DNA of 64,000 bases from the NCBI GenBank assembly GCA_036873135.1, contig JAPTYO010000007.1, positions 13,374,763 through 13,438,762 on the forward strand, written 5' to 3'. This document shows positions 23,376 through 35,290 of this stretch, one piece after another (within the stretch, counting starts at the first letter, position 1; each line of letters opens with the position of its first letter). This DNA comes from Clarkia xantiana subsp. parviflora. Lineage: Eukaryota > Streptophyta > Magnoliopsida > Myrtales > Onagraceae. Below the pieces are notes generated by a model, which ran no database searches, was not told the origin of the DNA, and was given only the letters and a program-made list of their open reading frames with translations. Position numbers and translations under genes: made by a program.

Positions 23376-24631
23376 ACGTCAAATTATATCTATAGAGAAA
23401 AAAAAAACTACTTGAGCCCAAAAGGAGTTCAATCTCTCCAAAAGCATATGAAAACACTCATGTAAGAAAACTGCACTTTTAAAAGAGGCGTAAATATAGA
23501 CCTTTTGTAGAGCATTATAATACTCTTAAACGATGAGTAGCACATGCTTAAAGTGTTCATTAATCGCACGACTAAGCTTATATATACGTAAGAAGCATTG
23601 CGAAACATAAGTTTTTTTAGTCACTAGAAGTCTTTTACTCTCCCTCATTCTCTATAGTTCGACGGAATCCTTCCTAATGTGCCAATGAATTGCTTTCTAC
23701 AATTCTCTCCAAAATCCGTGTCGCTGACAGTTTCGGATTATTAGTTGTCAATGTTATAGTCTTCTTATGTATCAGGTTGTCGGTATTGTTAAAGAACCCT
23801 GATTGGTGAGCCGCAATTCAACCTCTCGTTATGGATTTCTGGGTGCGACTTCATCGAACTGTTGGTGATCATTTAACTGTTATTATCTTCTATCTTAATT
23901 GTTAATTTGTATGTTCGATATATAATCTAACCATATTTCAAACAAGTATGCCAATCACCTCTCAGTAGCTGTTATTTCAAAACTTGCCATAATTTATCCC
24001 TATTGAAAGCGAGAATTAAAATGTCATATGAATGTTGTGCAGGTTATGATGATTGGTGTTATGACTTTGAATTTTTTTTTTTTAAATGGTAAATACCTAA
24101 TTGTGATTTTGCTCTATTACAGTGCTTAATCAGTTTATCTTATATTAACTTTTTATTTTTTAACATAAACGTATAAGATGATGGATTAATTATTGTTTTG
24201 TTACAATATAAATATCTTAACTTCACGTGATGCACGGAGGAAGTATTTAGTATACATCCATCTAAACATAATAATGGATGACTTCTTTAGACATTCCAAC
24301 TTCAGTCCTCAACTAGCAAGATGTTATTTACTTCTGTTATGTCATTAGTATGAAAGTTAAAGTATAGCTGAACCACAAATAAATATGGAAGGATAAATTA
24401 GTTAAGTAAAAAGTAAAATAAATATAATTTGAATGAGGATGGATTGACAACACAACACCGTCCGTCTTATGATTTCAAGACCTCCGATCTGACGTTTGAC
24501 TTGTCTTTTCACTCTCCCCTACTGTCCCCTCTCTCTAGTCTCTTCGGAATTGAATTAGATTATTATTATTGTTAATAATATTGTTGATGGATATAGAGCA
24601 TTAGAGTGAGCAAAATATCGGGGTGTCATAA
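23376..24631. other. AT-rich intergenic DNA
   Basis: No gene or clear repeat that I can support. Confidence 0.45.
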
Positions 24632-25697
24632 GAGCACTTCCAATGGAAAAGACATTTTGAGAGCATTTTCAATGTGTAAATTTTTCAAAGACATTTGTTT
24701 ATGTGGAAATGAGAGATTTGGACAAAATTTGTCCATACCACTAATTGTCCATCTAATTTCTTATTCTCTTTCCTCTAAGTTGTCCATGGGACATTTTGTA
24801 TTCTTTCATATTTTGCTATAGTTTTTATTTTTTCTCCATGTCCTATCTAATATTTATATTATATAATAATAGAAAATTGAGACAAAAATTGTCTTTGCCA
24901 TTGTAGGAGGTTAAGCCATTTCAAATTAAATTAATATTATTATTACAATTAATGATGTGGAGGTGAGGTGGCTTAAAATGGGAACCAAAATGGCTTGCAC
25001 CATTGTGAATGCTCTGAGGGACATTTACCGCAACGTCATCGCCATGTCATCAAAGAAAGAGAATAATGGAATTTGGCCAAAGTACTCACAATGGGCAAAA
25101 GTCATTTTGGACACATTAGATAAGTCATTTTGGATTTATATGATTTTTATATGATATAAATAAATAAAATATATTTACTCTTATTTTTTTAATTAACTAA
25201 TTATACTATCATACATACAAATCAATATTTTATTCAAGTAATTATCTATGAAATATTAAAAAAAAATACATGATTTAAATCGTTAATAATATTATAAAAT
25301 AGAAAATTTTATTGTATTAAATTTTATACTAAATAATAAAGTTACATAATTAATTACTCAAAGTAGACTTAAACGAATGTTGCACGAGTATTATGAAATT
25401 GACAAATATGTTCGATCAAGTCTTTTTGTAGTTGTCGATGTGTCTGTCTATCACGAAGTTTTGATATTATTACAAATGTTACCATTATTTTTATTATTAA
25501 ATTTGTAAGTTATTTTTTATTATTATTAAAAATAAACAAAATAATTTTTTATCTTGGAAACACAAATGTCCTTAGACAACTTAGAGGAAAGATAAAATGT
25601 TTATGTAAGAACAATTAGTGGTAAGACATAAAATGTCCTTTACTCTCTCTTCCACATAGGCAAAATGTCATAGCACATTTGCCCATTGGAAGTGCTC
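24632..25697. mobile_element. Tourist-like MITE/PIF-Harbinger derivative (family 2), outer element
   Basis: GAGCACTTCCAATGG at the left is mirrored by CCATTGGAAGTGCTC at the right, and both ends are flanked by TAA (24629-24631, 25698-25700). That is the 3-bp duplication of PIF/Harbinger. Weaker inverted similarity runs about 150 bases inward. A related element appears nested in the left part. No transposase. Confidence 0.75.
24661..25014. mobile_element. MITE nested inside the outer MITE
   Basis: A 354-base segment starts GAGCATTTTCAATG and ends CATTGTGAATGCTC, with TGA directly on both sides. It resembles the copy at 23012-23372. Nesting is inferred from the two sets of termini and duplications. 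Confidence 0.55.
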
Positions 25698-25700
25698 TAA

Positions 25701-26352
25701 ATCTCAACTAATACAAGAAATCTAATCGTTTTTGAATAATTAATTTATGAGACATATAATCTTTTTAAAAAAATTGAGAAAATTCATTACAAATAGTAAT
25801 ACAATGTTTATACAATTTCTAAGGAATGACTCATAACAAAAAAATTGACTAAAAATTTATGTAGAAAATCTTTTATAAAAATTTGAATTTTATAAGAAAT
25901 TTCTCTCAAAATATAATAAATCCCTTGAAAGTTCTTATAATTTGTGATAGATTGTTTCACTTGAAAAAAAATCGTCACAAATCGCCTATTCTCTTGTAGT
26001 GCGAGGTGCCCGTTTTGAAATCGTGTCCAAGACTGAACAGTAGTCCCCTCTTAAGGTGCGGGTTTGAGTTTTTTAGGTAAAGTTCTGAATGTTCTGTCCC
26101 GTCTCGAATTTGTAACTAATCTTAACTCCGAATTTATAGAATTTGATGTTTGTATGAGATTGATATTTGTATAAGAATTTGATGTGTGTGAAAACTTGAT
26201 GTGTGTTAGAAAATTTAAATAATGATATGTGATTCTGTGTATTTTTTTTTAGTTTATGTAAATTTCGAAATTGTCCCGAGCCCGTCCTGAATTACAAAAG
26301 CCTGAGGCGACTGAATTTTTCCCTAAACTTGGGCTCGGACATGAGATAGAGA
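25701..26352. other. AT-rich intergenic DNA
   Basis: No gene; short diverged repeat-like sequence only. Confidence 0.45.
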
Positions 26353-26817
26353 TAGGGGTGTCAACGGAGCGTGGCGGGTATCGTCAAACCCGGACCCGCC
26401 CCGCAGGTCGACATAGTCGACCCGTACCCGCCCCGTACATCTCACGGGGCGAGTCGACCCGCGAGGTCACCCATGTGAAAAAAATTATTTATTTTTAGAA
26501 ACCTTAAATCCTAAAATTTATATTTTCCATATCAAAATTTGAATCATAAATTACAAATTTAACTTAACATTCAAAAATTAATCACCAAACTCGTTAAAAC
26601 TCTTATTATTTTGACTATATATTATATTACATATAGTTTTATATAATATACATAGGTTATATACATATGTTTTACACATGCACGGAGTGGGGCGGGTCGG
26701 CGGGCCCCGCAGCCCCAAACCCGGACCCGCCTCATGGGTTGCGGGTCACGGATCAGCGGGGGAAACGGGGCGGGTATCCGCGGGTCGACGGGTACCCGTG
26801 ACCCGTTGCCATCCCTA
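26353..26817. mobile_element. GC-rich non-autonomous hAT-type element, copy 2
   Basis: Starts TAGGGGTGTCAACGG and ends CCGTTGCCATCCCTA. The 8-mer GATAGAGA flanks it perfectly on both sides (26345-26352 and 26818-26825), which fixes both borders and the hAT-type duplication length. Ends are GGGTC-rich, middle AT-rich, no protein. Confidence 0.9.
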
Positions 26818-26825
26818 GATAGAGA

Positions 26826-27522
26826 TCCTGAAAATTCAGACTTTGGACTTTTTTTCTTTCTTGAAAAGGCATGCCAATCTCACCCAAGATATAGGCAAAC
26901 CGCATATGTGATGGAAGGTTAGTGGAGTCGAAGATCAACAAGAAGTTCGAGCCATATGGAAGGTCCAGTCATCCTAAATATGCGGTTGAGTGAAGCTTGG
27001 TCAAGAGGTTTTCAAGAATATATATGTTCGGAGGTGATGCATCTTAGTCAACACTTAGCCTTCCAATTATTTCTTTAATTAAGCTTACTTAAAGAATACG
27101 AACTAATAGCTAGTAGCAACACTTCTACTAGGCACACCTAGACTGGAATGAATTCTGGGTAAGGAAATAAAAGATAGTTACGGAGGGAGACCCATCCATA
27201 TACATTTTCTTTATAATATGGCCAGAAAAATTGGCCATCTATCTATATCTATATATTAATATAGAAGAGATCGATCGAGCACAAACGCGTATATAGTTAG
27301 TTCATTGTCGATCATTTTAATATGCATCATTTATTTATTATATATAATAGATGATTTAGTTCTAAGTCAATTAATGAAATAAATACTAAAAAAGTATGAA
27401 GTCTTCCCATACCCAAATTTTTCTTGGATTTTAAAAATAAAAAAGACTTTTAAGTGTGAGTCCGACTAATAATTATATTATTAATGATAATCATTGAAAT
27501 GATGATTGCTACTTCTTCATAA
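26826..27522. other. Intergenic DNA
   Basis: No gene that I can support. Confidence 0.45.
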
Positions 27523-27927
27523 GAGCATCACAGTGGTATTACGTAAACGTGGGTCTTACATGTTTATTTAAGTAAAACAACAAAAACTATCTACAGTGGT
27601 TTTACATAGCATTCCTTAAAGATGGGATCCACACGTAAATTTATGTTTTTACATAAAACATTCCTTAAATTTAAGTAATGCACTATGTAATACGTAACCA
27701 ATTTTTTATTATAAATTAATTCATTTTATAATTAATGTTAATATCTTATCGGTAGTTGTTGGAAAATTTAATAATAAAATATATTTAAGGAATATGTTTA
27801 AGTAATACGATTGCAGAGAAAATATTTTTTACGTGTGTCTTAAATTTACGTATTACTTAAAGTGTACATAAATGTCTACGTGGCAATTTTAAAGAATACA
27901 ATTTATGTAAAACCATTGTGGAGGCTC
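27523..27927. mobile_element. Tourist-like MITE (family 1), copy A
   Basis: 405 bases starting GAGCATCACAGTGGTATTACG and ending ACCATTGTGGAGGCTC, flanked by TAA on both sides (27520-27522, 27928-27930). Related copies lie at 35291, 50776 and 60844. No protein. Confidence 0.85.
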
Positions 27928-27962
27928 TAAATTCCTAACTAGATCCTTCCTTATTATTAGTA

Positions 27963-27966
<4 letters not shown>

Positions 27967-28031
<65 letters not shown>
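27967..28031. repeat. (TA)n microsatellite
   Basis: About 32 TA units without interruption. Confidence 0.95.
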
Positions 28032-28033
<2 letters not shown>

Positions 28034-29155
28034 AGAAAATATAACAAAACAAAGGTCATCACCAGTAAATTAAAAGCTGGAAAACCTTATGTAGTAATTA
28101 ACAATAAATTTTCTCTCTCTTTATTGATGCAGTGAAATATTATAAGTGGGAAAAAAGGTGCGATAAATATAGATACCAAACCCCACAAATAATGTCCAAG
28201 TAAATTAATGGTAACAGAGAAAAATATGGTGGAGTTGACTTAGTGAGTCTTAGGTGGGGCCAACTGATTATATGATATCCTTCCCCAAATTATTATCTCC
28301 TAAACTTAATGATAGCTGAGTTGGCGATTAGATGATGTATTGTTGTGGTTACTGGGACAATTAAGACAGTTGGCGTAATCTACATAATGATTTCTTCAAG
28401 CTTTAGGAACAACATATATTTATGAAAAACGATTAGAAAGAAATATGTGTGTGCAATAACTAGTAGTATATATAAAAGACTTGATTATTTATCTACTACA
28501 TAGATAAGTGGGGCGGAGGAAAATGATGTGACAAGACAAGATAGAGAACCATTGACAAGTCACAACACCAGCAGGTGATGATGATTATGATATGACAGAC
28601 TTTCCTTTTTTCCATACAAAACCAACCAAATTGCATGTAATGTAATGCAACAACTCTCTGTCTATACGCTCAATCTAACACAAAAAACAACTCTCTGTCT
28701 ATGAGTGATCTCTCTGTTGTATGTATCGTGTATATGTTAACAAAACTAACATAATAGCACAGTTGGGACTGCATTTGGCACTGACTTCCACACTCTATTT
28801 CAGTCAAGTTCTGCACTCATAGAAACTTATCAAATTACATATCAAGTTATCACCAACAAAACAACCACTGTAAATATTGAATAAATTAGGGCCATAGTGG
28901 TGACTTCTATTATATGCCCTTTCCTTCTCATTCATTTACAATATTGTCTTTACAAAATCTAGTGACAGGGAGGGAGGAGGACTCATTCATACTAAAAACA
29001 GCTCTTGTTTGATCAATCATTCAAGAATTCTATATGCACACTAAGAAAAGCGCAACAACTTACTTGCAGACTTGGCACATAGATAAACCTACCACGAACT
29101 GGAAAAAGGAAAAAACAAAATAGTGGCTTACCATAATTACCTGATGCAGTAGAGC
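28032..29155. other. Intergenic DNA, probably old 3' flank of the PMT remnant
   Basis: No gene recognised. The last 250 bases may be the former 3' UTR of the methyltransferase fragment at 29156-29315. Confidence 0.4.
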
Positions 29156-29315
29156 CTAAACAACTGCCCATAACTTTTTTTCTACAGATCAGAACAGTTT
29201 CCATCTTATTTTCTTTGTTTTTCAACGGATATGACTCGACTTCCCACATAAACTTTGGAGCAAGTTCTTGGATTCTCAGTAGAGTGGGTTCCTCATCTCT
29301 GATGATAACAAATCC
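29156..29315 (-). pseudogene. Last exon of a PMT-type (QUASIMODO-like) methyltransferase, frameshifted
   Basis: On the minus strand an AG acceptor at 29317-29316 opens into GFVIIRDEEPTLLRIQELAP, then KFMWEVESYPLKNKENK and VLICRKK. This matches the C-terminal end of plant Golgi SAM-dependent methyltransferases of the PMT/QUA group. A run of seven A (complement near 29175) shifts the frame. One base fewer would end the protein LWAVV and stop at TAG (29156-29158), as the family does. The upstream exons are not found on either side of the adjoining retroelement, so this is a truncated relic. Family assignment is from memory of the tail motif and is moderate. Confidence 0.5.
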
Positions 29316-29366
29316 CTGCATGAAACCACATAAAATAATTTAGAAAATGATTCACACCTAACAAGT

Positions 29367-32300
29367 ATGCAAGTGCCAAGATTGACGAATGACAATTACG
29401 ATAGGTGGTGTATCCAAATGAAGGCCCTATTGGGATCGCTTGACGTGTGGGAGCTCGTGGAGACCGAGTTCGAGGAACGCAAGTGACGGCGGAAATGTCA
29501 AAAGAAGATAAGGAAGAATTGAAGGAGCAACAGAAGAAGGAGAAGAAAGTCATGTTCACAATATATCAAGGTCTTGATAAAGCCACGTTCGAGTTAATCG
29601 CTCCAGCCAAGACATCATACGAAGCCTGGGTTATACTCCAAAAGGCGTACGGAGGCGTCGAAAAGGTAAAGAAAATTCGCCTACAAGCTCTTCGTGCTCA
29701 ATTTGAGTTCCTCCATCAAGAAAGCTCGGGATCCATCTCCGACTATTTCACGAGGGTCATTTCAATCGTGCAAAACGGAGAAAATTTAGAAGATGTTCGT
29801 GTCATAGAGAAGATATTGAGATCCCTCGATCCTAAGTTCGACCTTGTGGCCGTGACGATTGAAGAATCCAAGGACCTAGAAGAGATGTCCGTTGAGCAAC
29901 TCATGGGTTCCCTACAACCCCATGAGCAACGACTTTTGAAGAGAGGAGAAGGTATATCATTGGAGCACGCTTTACAAGCAAAGTTAACGTTGAAGAATGA
30001 CCGTTCATGCGGCAGCTTCCAAAGAGGAAGATTCACAACACGGAGAGGAAGAGGTGGTCGAACAACAACCACCAACGAACCTGCCGATGGAGAATCAGGT
30101 GGACGAGGAGCAGGTCGAGGTCGCGGTCGTGGTCGAGGTCGCGGACGAGGTCGTAGTGGACGGAGCAGATCGGAAATCCAATGCCATGTTTGCAAAAAAA
30201 TATGGTCACTATGTAGCAGAATGTTGGTATAACACCGACAATGGCGGAGAAAATGCGAATCTTGCGAAGAAGATCGACGATGATGGAGTACTCTTGATGG
30301 CCTACGATGGAGCGGTGGCGTCAGAATCTGTCACATGGTTCGTTGATACAGGAGCATCCAATCATATGTGTGGGCGAAAAGAATTGTTTGCAAAGCTTGA
30401 CGAAAGGCGTGATGGGCATGTTACCTTCGGCGATCTCTCTCGACGGCCAATCGAAGGTAAAGGTAAAATTTTATTCGCACTCAAGAATGGGCGACAACTC
30501 TGCATCTCCGATGTAAATTATGTTCCCGATATGAAGAATAATGTTCTTAGCGTCAGACAATTGCTCAAGAAAGGATACGACGTCCACATGAAGGATCACG
30601 CTCTTAGCATCCGTGATAAAAACAACAAACGTATCACGAATGTGACTATGACTAAGAACAAGATGTTTACTCTACGGCTGAGCACACAAGAGGAGAATTG
30701 CTTGAAGGTGACCACCATGGACAGCTCATCTCTCTGGCACATCAGGTATGGGCATCTCAACTTTGAGGCGTTGAAGCTACTGGAAAGGAAGAACATGGTA
30801 CGAGGCTTGCCGAAGATCGATCGTCCCAACGCTGCGAAACATGTGTCATCGGGAAGCAACAAAGAAGTCCGTTCAAGAAGTATCCTTTGAAGAGAGCAAG
30901 ACGCCGTCTTGACTTGGTCCACTCGGATGTATGCGGGTCAATCACTCCCATCTCGATTGGTGGAAACAGGTACTTCTTGACATTTACTGATGATTATAGT
31001 GGCAAAACTTGGACTTATATGATGAAGCAGAAGAGCGAAGTCCTGTCGAAGTTCAAGGAGTTCAAAAACATGGTGGAGAAGCAAAGCGGTCGTCATTTGA
31101 AGTGCTTTCGAACCGACCGAGGAGGCGAGTACACCATGGGAGTTTGACAAGTTTTTGCAAAGAGAACGGGATCGTGCATCAACTCATCATGCCTCAAACG
31201 CCTCAACAAAACGGTGTCTCCGAGAGAAAGAATAGTTACATCTTGAATTTGGTTCAATGCATGCTCAAAGAGAGAGGAGTTCCGAAAGAATTCTGGGGAG
31301 ACGCGGTTGCATGTGTCGTTTACTTACTCACCCGTTTTTCTACAAAGAGGATTGGAGACATAATGCCGGAGGAAGCATGGAGCAAGCGCAAGCCAAGTGT
31401 CGAGCATCTTCGTGTCTTCGGATGCATTGCGTATGCAAAAGTTTAAGAAGAAAAGTGGACGAAGCTCGAGGATAAGAGTATGAAGTGTGTCATGCTTGGC
31501 TATGGAGAGAACTCCAACGGCTACAAGTTATACAATCAATCATGTCACAAAAAGGGTTGTAATGTCGCGGGACGTCAAGTTTGATGAGGAGCGAGCATGG
31601 AATTGGGAAAACAACAACCAGCAAAAGGAGATCTTAGATGCGGAGGATTCGGAGCAAGAGAGTGTCCGAAATAAAGAAGTTCGGGAGCCAACTTCACCCA
31701 CAAATGCTGGAGCCCAATCAGAAGGAGAAAGCTCAAGTGAATCACCCGTGAGGAAGACAAGGAGGATTCGGGATATATATACCTCTACGGAGGAAATTGA
31801 TGTAAATGATGAAGAACTATATGGTAACCTTTGTCTTCGCAAGATATGATCCATTAACATTTGAAGAAGTCTCTAAGGAGACAAAATGGAGGAAGGCGAT
31901 GGAAGAAGAAATCAGGTCCATTCAGAAGAACAAGACTTGGGAGCTTACATCACTCCCTCGAGGTCATGATGTCATCAGAGTCAAATGGGTGTACAAGACG
32001 AAGACAAATGCGAAAGGAGAAGTAGACAAATACAAAGCAAGGCTTGTCGTGAAGGGATACAAGCAAACGTTCGGGATCGACTATGAAGAAGTCTTTGCAC
32101 CGGTGGCCCGGCTAGAGACGGTAAGATTACTCATTTCACTTGCCGCTCAAAAGAAGTGGAGACTATTCCAAATTGACGTGAAGTCAGCATTCCTGAACGG
32201 GAATCTCGAAGATGAAGTCTACGTGGAACAACCGCCGGGGTTTATCGTCAAAGGCCAAGAAGACAAGGTCTACCGACTGAGAATGGCACTTTACGGCTTA

Positions 32301-32650
32301 AAACAAACTCCAAGAGCGTGGAATTCCAGAATCGACAACTACTTCATTCAAAGTGGTTTCAGTCGGTGCCCGTACGAACATGCTCTTTACTCAAAGACTA
32401 ACCCCCGTGGGTATCTTTTGATTGTCTATTTGTATGTAGACGATTTGGTGTTCACCGGAAACAATCCCGCCATGATTCAAGAATTCAAGCAATCCATGGA
32501 GAAGGAGTTCGAGATGACTGACATGGGCCTTATGGCCTATTTCCTCGGCATTGAAGTGCAGCAAGGAGAAGATGGGATAATCGTCTCTCAAAAGAAGTAC
32601 GCGCGGGAGATTTTGAAGAAGTTCTCAATGGAAGACTGTCAGCCGTTCGA
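29367..32650 (+). pseudogene. Ty1/copia polyprotein gene, gag to mid-RT, multiply broken
   Basis: Order of domains: gag N-terminus (MQVPRLTNDNYDRWCIQMK) from an ATG at 29367; gag/UBN2 core (29500-29990); an Arg/Gly-rich tract (30080-30170); a CCHC zinc knuckle (30178-30225). Then the protease (VDTGASNHMC, 30341-30370), the GAG-pre-integrase HHCC region, an integrase core with D, D and E in HSDVCG, TDRGGEY and NGVSERKN, and RT with YVDD (32432-32443). Breaks: frameshifts near 29480, 30200 (inside the zinc knuckle at an A7 run), 30830, 31140, 31530 and 31840, plus a TAA at 31444. Homology stops inside RT after CQPFD (about 32650). No LTR or primer-binding site precedes gag. Confidence 0.85.
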
Positions 32651-32654
32651 CGAG

Positions 32655-32854
32655 TGGGAGAGTGGAGAGGATATGAGAGACTTGTTGTTTGTCTACTCAA
32701 CTTGGTGATTTCCATTCATCTTCAACATCTATTTATAGGGTACAAGAGAGACTTCTACATACTTCATTTAATGACTCTCCCAACTAACTAAGACTCTCTA
32801 GATTTTTCATTAAACATCTAAATACAAGTTTATTATTATTATAATTTTCTAACA
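32655..32854 (-). repeat. LTR of the minus-strand copia piece
   Basis: On the minus strand a purine tract AAGGGGGGA (32863-32855) is followed by TGTTAGAAAATTAT, the expected PPT/LTR border. The LTR contains CTATAAATAG, a TATA-like box. Its far end (about 32655, TCTCCCA on the minus strand) is a guess from the CA rule and from where the other copia piece begins. Confidence 0.6.
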
Positions 32855-34935
32855 TCCCCCCTTAAACTTGTATCTCCAATTTTGGTGATGCCGAGCATTT
32901 CCCGTAAGTGCTGAAAGATGTCGATCTTGAGAGCCTTTGTAAAGATGTCAACAACTTGATCATTGGTCTTCACATAAACGAGCTCCACTTCCTTGGACTT
33001 GACATGTTCTCGAATGGAATGGAACCGAGTGTCGATGTGCTTGGACCTCTTGTGATGAACTGGATTCTTGGCTAAGGCAATAGCGGACTTGTTGTCGACA
33101 TGGATCTTGGTTGGGCCTTCTTGTTGCACCTTGAGCTCCTCCAATAATCTTCTTAGCCATATAGCATGGCATACACATGATGATGCAGCTACATACTCCG
33201 CTTCACAAGTAGATAATGCAACAATTGGTTGTTTCTTTGATGACCAAGTAAATGTCGTACCTCCGAGGTAGAAGACGAACCTTGTAGGGATGGCAACGGG
33301 GCGGGGCGGGGCGGGTTTTCGCAGCCCCGGACCCGCCCCGCGGGTCGGCCTGGCTGACCCGGCCCCGACCAAATGGACCTTCCTGGTCAGGTCGGGTCGA
33401 CAATCCCGCGGGGCCCCGACCCGCCCCGTCATGTGAACAATTTTTGTTTTGTTTTTTTTTTTTTTTTTTTTTTCACTTTTCAATATTAAATACAATTTTT
33501 TTTTTGTCAAAATATTACATTATATATAAATTCAAAACATAAATCTAACACCAATCAAATATAAACAACAAACACATCAAATTCATTACAAATACAAATT
33601 CAAATCCAAACACCAAATTAACAAATCCTAATAATCTAAATATACATCTATTTGTAATTTGATCCATGTTATTTATATAGGTACTATATTAACCATATTG
33701 TTTAGTAAATGTTAGATCATATTAACATAAAAAAAAAAATTAAAAAAATATTATATATATATGCATTTCGGGGCGGGTCTACGGGGCCCCGGGTCTCTAG
33801 ACCCGGACTCGCCCCGACCCGACCCGTGACCCGCCGATCGGCGGGTCAAAACCGGGTCGGGGTCCCGCGGGTCAGCGGGGCCCGAGACCCGTTGCCATCC
33901 CTAGAACCCGGTTGTGCTTTTCCGATCATCGTAGCATCCAGCCCAATCACTATCGCAAAATCCGGCAAGCTCCACGTCTTCATTTGATGAGTAAAATAAC
34001 TCATACTCGAGTGTTCCCTTCACGTACTTGAGGATCCGCTTGGCTGCCTTCATGTGAGAGGTCTTCGGAGTCTCCATGTATCTCCTCACCAAACCTACTC
34101 CAAAGAGAATGCCGGGCCGAGTACACGTCAGGTAGCGTAAGCATCCCACGAGGCTCTTGTAGTGAGTCGGATTCACCAGCTCTCCTTCTCCTTCTTTCGT
34201 AAATCGCACTCCACACTCGACGGGGGTGTCGAACGGCTGACAGTCTTCCATTGAGAACTTCTTCAAAATCTCCCGCGCGTACTTCTTTTGAGAGACGAAT
34301 ATCCCATCTTCTCCTTGATGCACTTCAATGCCGAGGAAATAGGTCATAAGGCCCATGTCAGTCATCTCGAACTCCTTCTCCATGGATTGCATGAATTCTT
34401 GAATCATGGCGGGATTGTTTCTGGTGAACAACAAATCGTCTACATACAAACAGACAATCAAAACATCCCCACGGGGGTTAGTCTTTGAGTAAAGAGCATG
34501 TTCGTATGGGCACCGTCTGAAGCCACTTTGAATGAAGTAGTCGTTGATTCTGGAATTCCACGCTCTTGGAGCTTGTTTTAGGCCGTAAAGTACCCTTCTC
34601 AGTCGGTACACCTTGTCTTCTTGGCCTTTGACAATAAACCCCGACGGTTGTTCTACGTAGACTTCCTCTTCGAGATTCCCGTTCAGGAATGCTGTCTTCA
34701 CGTCCATTTGGAATATTCTCCATTTCTTTTGAGCGGCAAGTGAAATGAGTAATCTTACCGTCTCTAACCGGGCCACCGGTGCAAAGACTTCTTCATAGTC
34801 GATCCCGAACTTTTGTTTGTATCCCTTCACGACAAGCCTTGCTTTGTATTTGTCTACTTCTCCATTCGTCTTGTACACCCATTTGACTCCGAAGGCATCA
34901 TGACCTAGAGGGAGTGAAGTAAGCTCCCAAGTCAA
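32855..34935 (-). pseudogene. Ty1/copia piece: RT and RNase H, 5'-truncated and split by a hAT element
   Basis: Minus strand, from 34935 down. RT begins at [12 protein letters not shown] and carries YVDD (34428-34447 region) and the RT/RNase H linker up to RKSTTGF. A hAT element (33285-33903) then splits the frame. RNase H resumes at VFYLGGTTFTWSSKK and includes CEAEYVAAS and the late HIDTRFH motif, ending at the PPT. Upstream gag, protease and integrase are absent. The RT is close to the RT of the plus-strand piece, so the two make an inverted pair. The RT frame itself is open. Confidence 0.85.
33285..33903. mobile_element. GC-rich non-autonomous hAT-type element, copy 3
   Basis: Starts TAGGGATGGCAACGGGGC and ends CCCGTTGCCATCCCTA, flanked by GAACCTTG (33277-33284) and GAACCCGG (33904-33911), six of eight matching. 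Its centre is the reverse complement of the centre of copy 1, so these belong to one family in opposite orientation. It sits inside the RNase H region of the minus-strand copia piece. Confidence 0.85.
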
Positions 34936-35290
34936 TTACATAAGTAATGCAACTTGTTATCTCTTTCATATTTGTTAAAAAAACACCATTTCATTTGTCC
35001 ACATCAAATTTTTATAAGTTACATAAAAATCACAATTATCTCTATTCCACATGGAGCTCTAAAATGAAGGCAACACTCCTAATTCACTTTTAATGTCCGT
35101 TTTGTTTAGAAAATGATCAAATTAAGTTCTAGATCCTAACAATAAAAAAAATTCAAACTTTGCACCCCTATCAAAGTTACAATTGAACACTCTTAGTAAA
35201 ATTAGTTTTATATGCACTCAAATTTTGGCATAATAGAGTAATTTTTTTTCAAGAAATTTGAAACATAAGAAACTATTAAAAAATTAGTTA
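34936..35290. other. Intergenic DNA
   Basis: No gene, and no continuation of the copia or methyltransferase sequences. Confidence 0.5.

Noticed and set aside
27967..28031. Long (TA)n tract considered as a cruciform or regulatory site
   Set aside because: Simple microsatellite with nothing attached to it.
29743..30195. Minus-strand Arg/Pro-rich frame of 150 codons
   Set aside because: Complement of the Arg/Gly-rich gag tract of the copia element.
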